Shown here: positions 26,101-34,409 of the stretch, one piece after another
Layout of the letters: every line of letters starts with the position of its first letter
Position numbering within the stretch: the stretch's first letter is position 1
Program-made: the position numbers and the translations under genes
Assembly: GCA_964486055.1 (NCBI GenBank)
Contig: CAZALE010000006.1
Location: 144,218 to 208,217 of the forward strand
Length of the DNA stretch: 64,000 bases
DNA from: J014 sp964486055
GTDB taxonomy: Bacteria; Acidobacteriota; Blastocatellia; Pyrinomonadales; Pyrinomonadaceae
Direction of reading: 5' to 3'
The notes under the pieces: model-generated
The model's database searches: none
Told to the model about the DNA's origin: nothing
What the model saw: the letters and a program-made list of their open reading frames with translations, nothing else

Positions 26101-28512
26101 ATGTTTCGATTCTTATCGTTAATTTCTCTGCTCGTTTTTATCGGTAGCCTTATAACATCTGCTCAACAGTTAACGGAAAAGACGTTGTCTGGTGTAGTCA
26201 TGACTCCACAGTTTGAAGCAATTCCTAATGTGAAAATCGAAGTGACTACATCGAAAGGGAAAATAGTAACGCTTACGGATAAAGAAGGTAGATTTGAGGT
26301 AAAAGTACCGATAGATGAGCCGCTTGAGGTGCGATTTTCTGGAAAAAATCTTGAGACGGTGGTTAAAAACTATGGGGTTTCAGATAAGACAGAAGATTTG
26401 CAGATAAAAATACCTTATTTGATCCCTCCAATCAGTGAGTCAGTAGTGATAGAAGCGAAGGCGTTAACGCCTGATTTAGAGGAACGAAATGAATCTGTTT
26501 ATAAAAACACTCTCTTCGGGAGAGACGATCAAATCATTTTCACTCTTAACGCTGGCATTAACGCTGGTCAACATGAGGGTGGTGGAAAATCACTGGAGAT
26601 TCGTCGTTATGGATTCAACTTGGATCATGGTGGCGTCAATGGTGGATTGAAAGTCTTGGTGGACAATATCCAACAAAATCAGAGCACTCAAGGTCATGGT
26701 CAAGGTTACTTAGGAAGCCTGAAATCATTGTCTCCGGAATTGGTAAAGGATGTATCTATCATAAATGGACCATTCTCTGCGGCTTACGGTGATTTTTCAG
26801 GATTAGGAGTCGTACAAATTCGCTTGCGTGAAAGCCTCCCACAGATATTTACCGCAAGGCTGCAGATTGGACGTTTCAATACAAGGCGAGCCTTTCTAGC
26901 ATTTAGTCCCAAAATAAAAAATATAGACAGTTTTATAGCCTATGAGCCAAGTTACACCGATGGCCCTTTCAAAAATCCTCTTCGTTATCGTAGGGATAAT
27001 GTAACCTCAAATCTAACTTATAATTTCGACGAAAAACAGGCTATAGGAATCAAGTTTAATTTCGGGCGCAATGATTTTACATCTTCCGGACAAATACCAC
27101 TTGATTTGGTATATAGCGGTCAGCTGGATCGCTTTGGGTTTCTAGATCCGGAAAATGGAGGAAAGGTCCGTCAAGGGACCATCAGCAGCTACTTCAGAAA
27201 AGAGTGGAATTCGGGAGCTACAGTAAAGGGTGATGTTTTTCTCTCAAGATCCCTATTCGATCTGTGGTCGAATTTCACATTTTTTTTGAATGATCCAATT
27301 TATGGAGATGAAATCCAGCAACACGATTCTAGATTGCAAGAGGGCGCAAACTTGCAGTATCTTCAACCCTACAAAATTTTTGGTAGTCAAGCACTTTTGA
27401 CTACTGGAATTAATTTGCATCTAAGCCAGATAAACGTTGGTTTGTATCCATCGATTAATCGAAATCCAAATCGAAAGTTTCTGCCAGAGAATCTCGACAA
27501 TCCTAATGTTGTTTACACTAAATCCAAAGCTAATGTGAATAATTACGCAGGCTACCTACAGAATAGTTTTTATTTTCTCGATGGGCATCTGAGACTTGAG
27601 GCTGGCCTTAGATTTGATTATTTTACATTCGACGTAGACGGCATTGAAATAGCTGGAGTAATGAATTCAAGGCCTGCGACCTTGCAAAGTTGTGATAATT
27701 GTTTGCAGATTAATGGAACACCGTTGATTGGTAAGGAGTCAGCAGGTAAGTTACAACCGAAATTTTCGCTAGTATGGTCACCTTCAGAGAGGTTACCAGT
27801 TTCGGTTTATCTAAACTACGGCAGAGGAATTTCATCACAAGATGCGAGAGGAGTCGTGAGAAATCCTTCTGCTCCCAAGCTATCAGCTACAGACTTTTAT
27901 CAGATTGGTATGAGTTATAACTCCAGCAGATTCTCGATGGTTCTAAGCTCATTCTTGATTGATCGATCCAGGGAACAGGTGTATGTGCCAGATGATGGTT
28001 CAATAGAATTTGCCGAACGTTCACGCTCCTACGGAGTTGAATCACGCAATTCTTTGCGAATTAATAGATATCTAAGTCTTAACGGTGGACTTACCAGAGT
28101 CATCAAAGCATTTTATCCAGGCCAATTTACGACTGATGGCCGAAGGCTAATTGTCGATAGTGCACCGCACACGATCGCCAATGCTAGTCTTGTTCTATCT
28201 GATGTCTTTGGTTTTAACTCATCATTAAACTGGAGGCATATTTCAAGTTACCGTCTTGATGGGGAGGATGAGACAATTAAAGCAAGCGGACATGATGTGG
28301 TGGATCTGAGCTTATCAAAGCGACTTAGTAGATCTCTAGATTTAAATCTCGCAATAGATAATCTTCTGAATAAAAAATATTTCGAAACTCAAAACTATTT
28401 TGAATCTAGAACCTCTCCCCTTGCAGATCCCATGATGCGTATTCATGCTACTCCCGGATATCCAATTACAGTCAGCATCGGAGTTACTTTTAGATTTGGG
28501 GTAAAAGAGTAA
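26101..28512 (+). CDS. TonB-dependent outer-membrane receptor
   Basis: About 803 residues. The signal peptide MFRFLSLISLLVFIGSLITS starts at this ATG; an upstream TTG at 26050 would put a poor extension before it, so the ATG is preferred. A short carboxypeptidase-regulatory-like domain (LSGVVMTPQFEAIPNVKI) precedes the plug, which contains SLEIRRYGFNLDHGGVNGG, VDNIQQNQ and INGPFSAAYGDFSGLG. A barrel follows. The plug motif with repeated Gly/His (STQGHGQGYLG) resembles receptors of the CirA/ferric-catecholate or nickel/cobalt class, but the ligand is unknown. Ends ITVSIGVTFRFGVKE. It lies downstream of another receptor with 480 bp between, so it is probably transcribed independently. Confidence 0.88.
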   Translation: MFRFLSLISLLVFIGSLITSAQQLTEKTLSGVVMTPQFEAIPNVKIEVTTSKGKIVTLTDKEGRFEVKVPIDEPLEVRFSGKNLETVVKNYGVSDKTEDLQIKIPYLIPPISESVVIEAKALTPDLEERNESVYKNTLFGRDDQIIFTLNAGINAGQHEGGGKSLEIRRYGFNLDHGGVNGGLKVLVDNIQQNQSTQGHGQGYLGSLKSLSPELVKDVSIINGPFSAAYGDFSGLGVVQIRLRESLPQIFTARLQIGRFNTRRAFLAFSPKIKNIDSFIAYEPSYTDGPFKNPLRYRRDNVTSNLTYNFDEKQAIGIKFNFGRNDFTSSGQIPLDLVYSGQLDRFGFLDPENGGKVRQGTISSYFRKEWNSGATVKGDVFLSRSLFDLWSNFTFFLNDPIYGDEIQQHDSRLQEGANLQYLQPYKIFGSQALLTTGINLHLSQINVGLYPSINRNPNRKFLPENLDNPNVVYTKSKANVNNYAGYLQNSFYFLDGHLRLEAGLRFDYFTFDVDGIEIAGVMNSRPATLQSCDNCLQINGTPLIGKESAGKLQPKFSLVWSPSERLPVSVYLNYGRGISSQDARGVVRNPSAPKLSATDFYQIGMSYNSSRFSMVLSSFLIDRSREQVYVPDDGSIEFAERSRSYGVESRNSLRINRYLSLNGGLTRVIKAFYPGQFTTDGRRLIVDSAPHTIANASLVLSDVFGFNSSLNWRHISSYRLDGEDETIKASGHDVVDLSLSKRLSRSLDLNLAIDNLLNKKYFETQNYFESRTSPLADPMMRIHATPGYPITVSIGVTFRFGVKE

Positions 28513-28842
28513 ATCTGGTAAGTCAGATCATGACTCCTCAACTTTCATAAAAATCCAGTCATTAGCTGCATGGACGAAGCTTCACTTTGATCATATCTTG
28601 AAATATTCGCTACGGATGTCGTGTCAGCCCGGATAATTTTTAGGCCAGTCGCATGAGATTTGAACAAATATATACACACTCAAAAATTAAGCCAGCCTCT
28701 TATAAACATGAAACGTTTCAGATCTCGTAAACATCAAGCTAAAAGACGGGCTATACTGAGCCGAGCGATGCGTAATTGTAGAATAGGCGGGTGGTTGTAA
28801 AATAATTGAAAAGCAGGGATTTCAGATCTAAATTGAAGAAAT
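28513..28842. other. Intergenic region between convergent TonB receptor and rtcB genes
   Basis: 330 bp between two convergent genes. Apart from one small basic reading frame at 28708-28800 I see nothing definite: no clear terminator with T-tract, no RNA gene and no repeat. Confidence 0.4.
28708..28800 (+). CDS. Possible 30-residue very basic peptide
   Basis: ATG to TAA encodes 30 residues, starting MKRFRSRKHQAKRRAILSRA. Eleven of them are Arg or Lys, with one Cys near the end. The composition recalls small ribosome- or nucleic-acid-binding peptides but does not match any I know (not bL36, bTHX or bS22). No convincing ribosome binding site precedes it (CTTATAAAC), so it may be chance. Confidence 0.2.
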   Translation: MKRFRSRKHQAKRRAILSRAMRNCRIGGWL

Positions 28843-30021
28843 TTATCCTTTCACGCAAACGACTTGTTTAAGTTCGGCAACTATCTCGACAAGATCTGAT
28901 TGATTACGCATCACCTCTTCTATATCCTTATATGCGGCTGGAATTTCATCTAGAACTCCTCTGTCTTTGCGGCATTCTACACCATATGTCTGCATTTCTA
29001 AGTCTCTCACAGAAAAATGTTTTTTTGCCTGGGCACGCGACATTTTACGTCCAGCACCATGAGAACATGAATTATAACTTTGGGGATTTCCAAGCCCTCT
29101 TACAATATAGCTTTTAGCACCCATTGATCCTGGAATTATCCCATATCTACCGTATTCTGCATTGATTGCACCTTTGCGAGTTATATAAACCTTTTCCCCA
29201 AAATGTTTTTCCAGAGCGCAATAGTTATGATGACAATTGACTACTAGAAGAGCTGAAAAAGGCTGGCCCTTGTTTATGACCTTGCTAAAGACCTCTTTTA
29301 TTCTATTCATCATGATTTCGCGATTTTTCATTGCATAGCTCTGAGCCCACTCAAGGTCATGCCAATAACTGCGAAATTCATCAGTGCCTTGAATGAAATA
29401 CGCAAGGTTAGGATCAGGTAAGTCACTTAAACGATGAAGCTGCTTAGCTGTCTGAATGTGACGTTCTGCGAGTTCCTTCCCAATATTTCTAGAACCACTA
29501 TGAAGCATCAACCAAACGTTATCATCGGTATCTAAACAAACCTCTATGAAGTGATTTCCGCCACCCAAAGTGCCGAGTTGTTTCATTGCCTTATCCAGTC
29601 TGTCTTGCACACCTTCATGCAGTTTTTTAAATTTTTTCCATCCTTCCCACTCCACAGCTTCTCGCTGAGGAGTTTTGTATTCGTCGAATCCTACGGGTAT
29701 TGCATTCTCTATTTCCTGGCGCAGTGTTTTTAGTTTTCCTTCCAAGACAACGCTTTTGAATGGAGTCTTAATAGCTGCCATACCGCAACCGATGTCAACA
29801 CCAACAGCTGCAGGTATGACAGCATTTTTAGTTGCGATAACGGAACCTACCATCGAACCTATACCCAGATGAGCGTCAGGCATTAATGCAATATGCTTAA
29901 ATAAACACGGAAGACGCGAAACATTCCTTAACATGTTTTTTTCTTCCTCTGACAGCTCGTGATGTACCCAAGATAAAATCTCTGTCTTGGCACCTGAAAT
30001 GTTCAGCTTATTGTATGGCAT
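28843..30021 (-). CDS. rtcB: RNA-splicing ligase RtcB
   Basis: A 392-residue RtcB, which joins RNA 2',3'-cyclic phosphate (or 3'-phosphate) ends to 5'-OH ends using GTP and Mn2+. Metal-binding and active-site signatures are present: PDAHLGIGSMVGSVIATKN, GVDIGCGM (metal Cys), GTLGGGNHFIEV, LHSGSRNIG, CHHNYCALE and SYNSCSHGAGRKMSR, where the His of SHGAGR is the residue guanylylated in characterised RtcB. It is at the shorter end of the family. There is no rtcA, rtcR, archease or tRNA-intron gene nearby, so it appears as a single gene; it could act in RNA repair. Confidence 0.95.
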   Translation of the reverse strand: MPYNKLNISGAKTEILSWVHHELSEEEKNMLRNVSRLPCLFKHIALMPDAHLGIGSMVGSVIATKNAVIPAAVGVDIGCGMAAIKTPFKSVVLEGKLKTLRQEIENAIPVGFDEYKTPQREAVEWEGWKKFKKLHEGVQDRLDKAMKQLGTLGGGNHFIEVCLDTDDNVWLMLHSGSRNIGKELAERHIQTAKQLHRLSDLPDPNLAYFIQGTDEFRSYWHDLEWAQSYAMKNREIMMNRIKEVFSKVINKGQPFSALLVVNCHHNYCALEKHFGEKVYITRKGAINAEYGRYGIIPGSMGAKSYIVRGLGNPQSYNSCSHGAGRKMSRAQAKKHFSVRDLEMQTYGVECRKDRGVLDEIPAAYKDIEEVMRNQSDLVEIVAELKQVVCVKG

Positions 30022-30262
30022 ATTCCACCGAGTATATGAGAGTTTGAGGAATTTTCACCAATCAGCTAGATAAAATTTTACAACCTATGTTCAGAACTTC
30101 GAATGCTCAAATTTTCTCTAATTCAGGCTATAGCTTATCTGCCTTTAGAAAAGAAATCTTCACCGAAGCTTTTCAATAGGTAAATGAAGACAAAGAAGGT
30201 TCTTATCAAGTCAGAATCAATTCTTATTGATTTAATCACCCCTGCTCACTGAAATGTAGAGC

Positions 30263-31105
30263 TCAATTTTTTGTCTCAATTACCTTTATTTCGAACAATC
30301 TCCTCCACTTTTTGCCAGTTATAAAGATTCTATCATTCTCTGGATCGTAGGCTATGCCATTTAACACATCAGCGTTACTGTCTTCCTTTGCTATCTGATT
30401 AGCAAGTTTCGATAAATCAATCCATCCGAGAATTTTTCCACTTGCTGGATCTATTCTGACTATTTGAGGAGTTTGCCAAATATTCGCCCAGATCTCTCCC
30501 TTTATGTATTCAAGTTCGTTTAAATTCATGACGGGCCGATTCCTTTGATCTAAAACAGTTATAGTTCTTACGGTTTCGAAATTCTCAGGATTGATGACAC
30601 GTATTACATGGGTTCCATCACTCATGAATAGATTTACACCATCGGTGGTAAGCCCCCATCCCTCGCCAGAGTAATTAAATTTCTTCAGTAGCTGGAAATT
30701 TTGAATGTCATAGACGAACGCAGTTCCCTCCTGCCACGTCAATTGATAAACTTTATCACCTAATATGGCTATTCCCTCACCAAAATACTCACCTGGTAAG
30801 TCTATTTTCCTCAGAATATTACCAGTTTCTAATTCGACTTTTCTGAGCGATGAGTGAAAATCATCGCGCTTTCTTCCGCCTGTTCCCTCATAAAGAAAAC
30901 CTTTGTAATACACCAATCCTTGTGTAAAGGCTTTTGGGTCATGCGGGTAGACCTTTATGATCTCATATGTATAAGTTTTTGTGGCGCTAGATTGGCGTGC
31001 AATATTCGTAAACTCTGTATTCTGCCCGAATTTTGTACTCTCTGAGTCTTTACAAGCTAACACTAAAGATGCAAGTACGAAAAAAAATAGTACTAATTTT
31101 CTCAT
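30263..31105 (-). CDS. Glutaminyl-peptide cyclotransferase (bacterial/plant type), lipoprotein
   Basis: A 280-residue glutamine cyclotransferase of the beta-propeller (plant/Zymomonas) type. It converts N-terminal Gln of exported proteins to pyroglutamate. The lipoprotein signal MRKLVLFFFVLASLVLAC puts the lipid on Cys18. Family motifs: VYPHDPKAFTQGLVYYKGFL, EGTGGRKRDD, GEGIAILGDKVYQLTWQEG, EGWGLTTDGVNLFMSDGT, NELEYIKGEIWANIWQT and VLNGIAYDPENDRIFITGK. It is third in a minus-strand operon after a BtuF-like protein and a DsbA-like protein, six bases downstream of the latter. Location is predicted as periplasmic, membrane-anchored. Confidence 0.92.
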   Translation of the reverse strand: MRKLVLFFFVLASLVLACKDSESTKFGQNTEFTNIARQSSATKTYTYEIIKVYPHDPKAFTQGLVYYKGFLYEGTGGRKRDDFHSSLRKVELETGNILRKIDLPGEYFGEGIAILGDKVYQLTWQEGTAFVYDIQNFQLLKKFNYSGEGWGLTTDGVNLFMSDGTHVIRVINPENFETVRTITVLDQRNRPVMNLNELEYIKGEIWANIWQTPQIVRIDPASGKILGWIDLSKLANQIAKEDSNADVLNGIAYDPENDRIFITGKKWRRLFEIKVIETKN

Positions 31106-31111
31106 AAATCC

Positions 31112-32440
31112 TTATTGATTTTCTATTGCGTTCTCGACGGCTTTCATAAGACCGCGTATCGAAATGTCCCGAAGCTTTACTCCATTTACAAAAATGGTTG
31201 GTGTGGCAGAGACACCGTAGTTTTTTCCTTCCTCTACATCTTTCCAGATACTATCTGCTATGGTTTTATCACTCATGTCTGCTTCAAAACGTTTCATGTC
31301 AAGGCCTAGTTGTCGAGCGTATGCCTTTAGTGACTCTTGGTCAAGTGCTTGCTGATTTTTGTACAAGATCTCTATATATTCGAAAAACTTCCCTTGTCGC
31401 TCTGCTGCTTTGGCTGCTTGTGCGGCTCGAAAAGCATTCTTATGAATTTCAACTAACGGGAAGTTTCGGACTACAAGCCTTACTTTATCTTTATATTCGT
31501 TTAAAATGGCCTCAAGAAGTGGATGAGTAGCCGCACAAGCTGGACATTGGAAGTCAGAGAACATAACTATAACTACTGGTGCTGCTGGGTTTCCCTTCGA
31601 AGGCTTGCCTTGAGTAGAAATATTTTGAATCGAGGGTTTAGGGCCTTTGAAGAGTATTTTCACATTATATTTTTCAAAAAGTCGCTTGCGAAACTTAGCT
31701 GTGAGAAATTCCTCTTCGTAGCCCGAAAAATCCTTGATTTTATTCGTTATCTGTTCTGCGATTAAATCGTTTGATGCGACACCGAGAGATTGTGCCTCCG
31801 CTAAAACTAAATCATCGAAGATTTTCTCCTCTAACTTTTCGATTATCATATCTGCGAAATTCGCTTCAGCTTCGTATAAAGCCGGAGCGTTAGTTTTTTC
31901 AAATTCGGCAAATGTAATTTTCTTATTTCCAATTGATACTATGACATCTTGTGGATTCGTGGATTGGGAATTTACGTCCCTGTCGAAATTTATCTTTATC
32001 CTTTGTCTGAGTGCTTCTACATATTTCTCTAAGGCTTCTTGCTCTTTTTTGTTTGCTAGAAATCTAAGAATCTGATCTTTGACTTCTTCGAAGGATTTGC
32101 CGCCGAAGATGTCCCGATTGGATTGGTAGAAATTTTCTGCTTCTTGAATGGATGGCTTTTGAGCTGTGTTCTTTATCCTCTGAATTAATTTTTCTTCACT
32201 GAGTTTCAGCCTTTCAGATTCCAATTTTAAGAGCGTTGCAGAAATCATGTTTTCTAACAAACTTCGACGATACTGAGCTAATTTTAGCGGAAATTCATTA
32301 AACGCTTTAATAACGTCTGATGATAAATCACTTAGTGTATAGTTACGATATCTACTAGTTGCCAAAAGACTATTAGTCTCCTGTCCACTAGTTAAAATGT
32401 AAGCAGAGAGAACCAAGATTCCTATCAGTATTTTTCTCAT
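31112..32440 (-). CDS. Periplasmic SurA-N-like / DsbA-like thioredoxin fusion protein
   Basis: A 442-residue exported protein. After the signal peptide (about 1-18), residues 20-155 and about 165-265 look like two SurA N-terminal-like helical chaperone segments (SLLENMISATLLKLESERL and ANFADMIIEKLEEKIFDD). No parvulin domain follows them. The C-terminal third (about 275-442) is a DsbA-like thioredoxin fold with active site FQCPAC (Cys299, Cys302) and cis-proline loop SATPTIFVNG. Such 'thioredoxin domain' proteins are thought to act as thiol oxidoreductases or disulfide isomerases. Here a substrate-holding chaperone region is fused to it. It overlaps the upstream BtuF-like gene by 4 bp and lies 6 bp before the glutaminyl cyclase gene, so all three handle exported proteins or envelope uptake together. 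Confidence 0.82.
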   Translation of the reverse strand: MRKILIGILVLSAYILTSGQETNSLLATSRYRNYTLSDLSSDVIKAFNEFPLKLAQYRRSLLENMISATLLKLESERLKLSEEKLIQRIKNTAQKPSIQEAENFYQSNRDIFGGKSFEEVKDQILRFLANKKEQEALEKYVEALRQRIKINFDRDVNSQSTNPQDVIVSIGNKKITFAEFEKTNAPALYEAEANFADMIIEKLEEKIFDDLVLAEAQSLGVASNDLIAEQITNKIKDFSGYEEEFLTAKFRKRLFEKYNVKILFKGPKPSIQNISTQGKPSKGNPAAPVVIVMFSDFQCPACAATHPLLEAILNEYKDKVRLVVRNFPLVEIHKNAFRAAQAAKAAERQGKFFEYIEILYKNQQALDQESLKAYARQLGLDMKRFEADMSDKTIADSIWKDVEEGKNYGVSATPTIFVNGVKLRDISIRGLMKAVENAIENQ

Positions 32441-33402
32441 AAATTTGTAGATGCTGTTTGTCGAATTTTGATGAACTGTTTTGAGACTCTTACTGCTTCT
32501 TGTTCGGATGATTCGCCGAAGATTTCGGGATGGAGTATCTTTGCGAGTATTTCTATTCCTTCTACGACTCTCGGCCCAGGCCTGCTGAAATAACTTGTGG
32601 CATCAAGTGCCCAAATTTGTTCATTTTTAATTGCTGAGATCTCAGCGAATTCCTTTGGGAAAAGCGTATTTTCAAGTTGTCTGAAAATATCATGCTTGTA
32701 ATACCCGCAAGGAATCAATACCAGAACATCTGGATTAGTTTTAACTATCTCCTCATAGGTACAGGTGATACTTCTTTCGCCTTTTCTGCCAAGCAAAGAC
32801 TTTCCACCAGCTAACTCAACTTGTTCTGGAACCCAGTGGCCAGGTGCGAAAGGCGGCTCTAGCCATTCCATCATAAAGCATTTAGGACGGGAAGAGATAT
32901 TTTTTGTCTTTTCCGTAATAATTTCTAATCTCCTTCGCAACGCTGATACTACCTCAATCGCATTTTGTTTGACGCCACATACTTCACCGACAAAAAGTAT
33001 GTTCTCAAAAATATCGGATATGGTATTTGGTTCAAGTGATATCACTTTTGCGTCTGCCACGAAAAGTCTCGCAGCTTGCTGGACTACTTTATAGCTTACG
33101 GCGCAGACGTCACATAACTCTTGCGTCAATATTATGTCTGGTTTAAGTTCGGATAAGAGTTTTGTGTTTAGATCATAAATTGAACCATGTCCATCTAATT
33201 GAGACCTTACAGCATGGTCAATCTCCGAACTCGTCATTCTCTCATGAGAAATTCTGCTGCTAGTAAGTTTTGGTTTGGCGATTACTGAAGGTGGAAAATC
33301 GCACTCATGTGTCACTCCTACTAAGTTTTCTTCGAGTCCAACAACGCAAACTATTTCTGTTGCGGAAGGTAAGAGAGATGCTATCCGTAGGTTATTTTTC
33401 AT
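32437..33402 (-). CDS. BtuF-like cobalamin-binding / periplasmic-binding-domain protein
   Basis: About 321 residues from ATG at 33402: MKNNLRIASLLPSATEIV, the classic start of BtuF-like cobalamin-binding proteins. Two lobes are linked by a long helix (EICDVCAVS-like region LTQELCDVCAVSYKVV; EWLEPPFAPGHWVPEQ). No signal peptide is visible, as in the cytoplasmic 'cobalamin-binding protein' subgroup. The frame extends to an ATG at 33453, but that codon lies within the ribosome binding site/start of the divergent VOC gene and the extra residues (MRSFLIKFYQFILGFGK) are not family-like. No BtuCD genes are adjacent. The ligand may be B12, used by the mutase proteins elsewhere in the window. Confidence 0.82.
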   Translation of the reverse strand: MKNNLRIASLLPSATEIVCVVGLEENLVGVTHECDFPPSVIAKPKLTSSRISHERMTSSEIDHAVRSQLDGHGSIYDLNTKLLSELKPDIILTQELCDVCAVSYKVVQQAARLFVADAKVISLEPNTISDIFENILFVGEVCGVKQNAIEVVSALRRRLEIITEKTKNISSRPKCFMMEWLEPPFAPGHWVPEQVELAGGKSLLGRKGERSITCTYEEIVKTNPDVLVLIPCGYYKHDIFRQLENTLFPKEFAEISAIKNEQIWALDATSYFSRPGPRVVEGIEILAKILHPEIFGESSEQEAVRVSKQFIKIRQTASTNL

Positions 33403-33423
33403 TTTTCCGAAACCCAAAATAAA

Positions 33424-33441
33424 CTGATAAAATTTTATCAG
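33424..33441. promoter_or_regulatory. 18-bp perfect palindrome between divergent genes
   Basis: CTGATAAAATTTTATCAG is self-complementary over all 18 bases. It lies between the start of the BtuF-like gene (minus) and the VOC gene (plus), directly upstream of the AAAGGAG ribosome binding site of the latter. This is a good position for an operator controlling one or both genes. TAAAAT/ATTTTA also could serve as overlapping -10 boxes in both directions. Confidence 0.4.
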
Positions 33442-33453
33442 AAAGGAGCGCAT

Positions 33454-33834
33454 ATGTCCGAAACTGGCTTAAGGTTTTCTGGTGTAGTCGACCATCTGGC
33501 AGTGAAATGTTCGGATTTAAATAAGGCTGTGCAGGAGTATAAAAAGTTAGGGTTTACGGTGGAGACGCTTTATGAAGATTGGGCAATGATGAGAGATGCG
33601 AAAGGATTTGGGATAGCTTTATTGCCACCAAACTCTAAGCATCCGCCTCATATAGGTTTGCGCGTGGAAACACAGGAAGAACTAGAGGAAGCAGCTAAAC
33701 GAGAGGGTCGCCCAATAAAACCTCATCGTGACGGGACATTGTCTTTCTATACTAAAGGCATCGATGGCAACGTCATTGAATTGATTTACTATCCTCCTGA
33801 TTTTGGCAAAAAAGAATTAAGCAAAGCCTCGTAG
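33454..33834 (+). CDS. VOC / glyoxalase-fold protein
   Basis: A 126-residue single VOC domain: VDHLAVKCSDLNKAVQEYKK, then MRDAKGFGIALLPP, HPPHIGLRVETQEEL and a C-terminal GNVIELIYYPPD. Candidate metal ligands are the His in VDHLA, His in PPHIGL and the Glu in NVIELIY, spaced as in metal-dependent members. The substrate is unknown. A strong AAAGGAG is four to five bases before the ATG. It overlaps the end of the convergent MocA gene by 46 bp. Confidence 0.82.
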   Translation: MSETGLRFSGVVDHLAVKCSDLNKAVQEYKKLGFTVETLYEDWAMMRDAKGFGIALLPPNSKHPPHIGLRVETQEELEEAAKREGRPIKPHRDGTLSFYTKGIDGNVIELIYYPPDFGKKELSKAS

Positions 33835-34409
33835 TCCTGTGGTGTGTCGATATCGAGCATCGCTTGCGGTGCTTCTATGACTTCTAATCTATCCTGATAT
33901 TTGAGAAGTAACTCTTTAGCCCCGCTCTTGGCATTAAATTGGAGAATCTCATTGAACATAGTGGAAGAGAAAATTGCTGGCACTCCTATAGTGCCCGAAT
34001 ATTTGCTTGCTGCAATCAAGGGCTTCTTATTTAGAAAAATCTCAATCAGTGAGTTTATTAATTCAAGATCGACTAATGGCTGGTCACATAACATGACTAA
34101 AACTCCTGCCGCACCGTTGGCCTGTTGAATTAACCTTGACAAGCCAGCATGAATCGATGACATGATACCAGACTGCCATTCTTGGTTATAAACTACATGT
34201 AAAGGCAGACCTTCCAGCTCCGGTATTAACTTTTCAGGATATGCACCTAGAACCACAAAAACTCTTCCACAACGCACAGAAACGGCAGTTTCTGCAGCCC
34301 TGCGTAGCAGGCTTTTACCCTGAAAAGTTGCTAGTTGCTTTAAGAAACCAAATCGCTTAGACTCACCAGCCGCCAAAATAATAATACCGATCTCTTCAGT
34401 ATCTTGCAT
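33789..34409 (-). CDS. mocA: Molybdenum cofactor cytidylyltransferase-like protein (MocA)
   Basis: A 206-residue MobA-like nucleotidyltransferase. The nucleotide-binding signature LAAGESKRFGFLKQL (13-27) has the K/R pattern of MocA, which transfers CMP to the molybdopterin of XDH-family enzymes. VLMLCDQPLVD supplies the metal-binding aspartate and IGVPAIFSS the substrate loop. Its place behind xdhC and the molybdenum-subunit gene supports MCD cofactor synthesis for that hydroxylase. It overlaps xdhC by 14 bp. Confidence 0.88.
   Translation of the reverse strand: MQDTEEIGIIILAAGESKRFGFLKQLATFQGKSLLRRAAETAVSVRCGRVFVVLGAYPEKLIPELEGLPLHVVYNQEWQSGIMSSIHAGLSRLIQQANGAAGVLVMLCDQPLVDLELINSLIEIFLNKKPLIAASKYSGTIGVPAIFSSTMFNEILQFNAKSGAKELLLKYQDRLEVIEAPQAMLDIDTPQDYEALLNSFLPKSGG

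Noticed and set aside
32437..33402. Complete ABC-type B12 uptake locus
   Set aside because: Only the BtuF-like protein is present; no permease or ATPase gene nearby.
33403..33453. Start of the BtuF-like gene at 33453
   Set aside because: That ATG overlaps the strong ribosome binding site and start of the divergent VOC gene; the family N-terminus begins at 33402.
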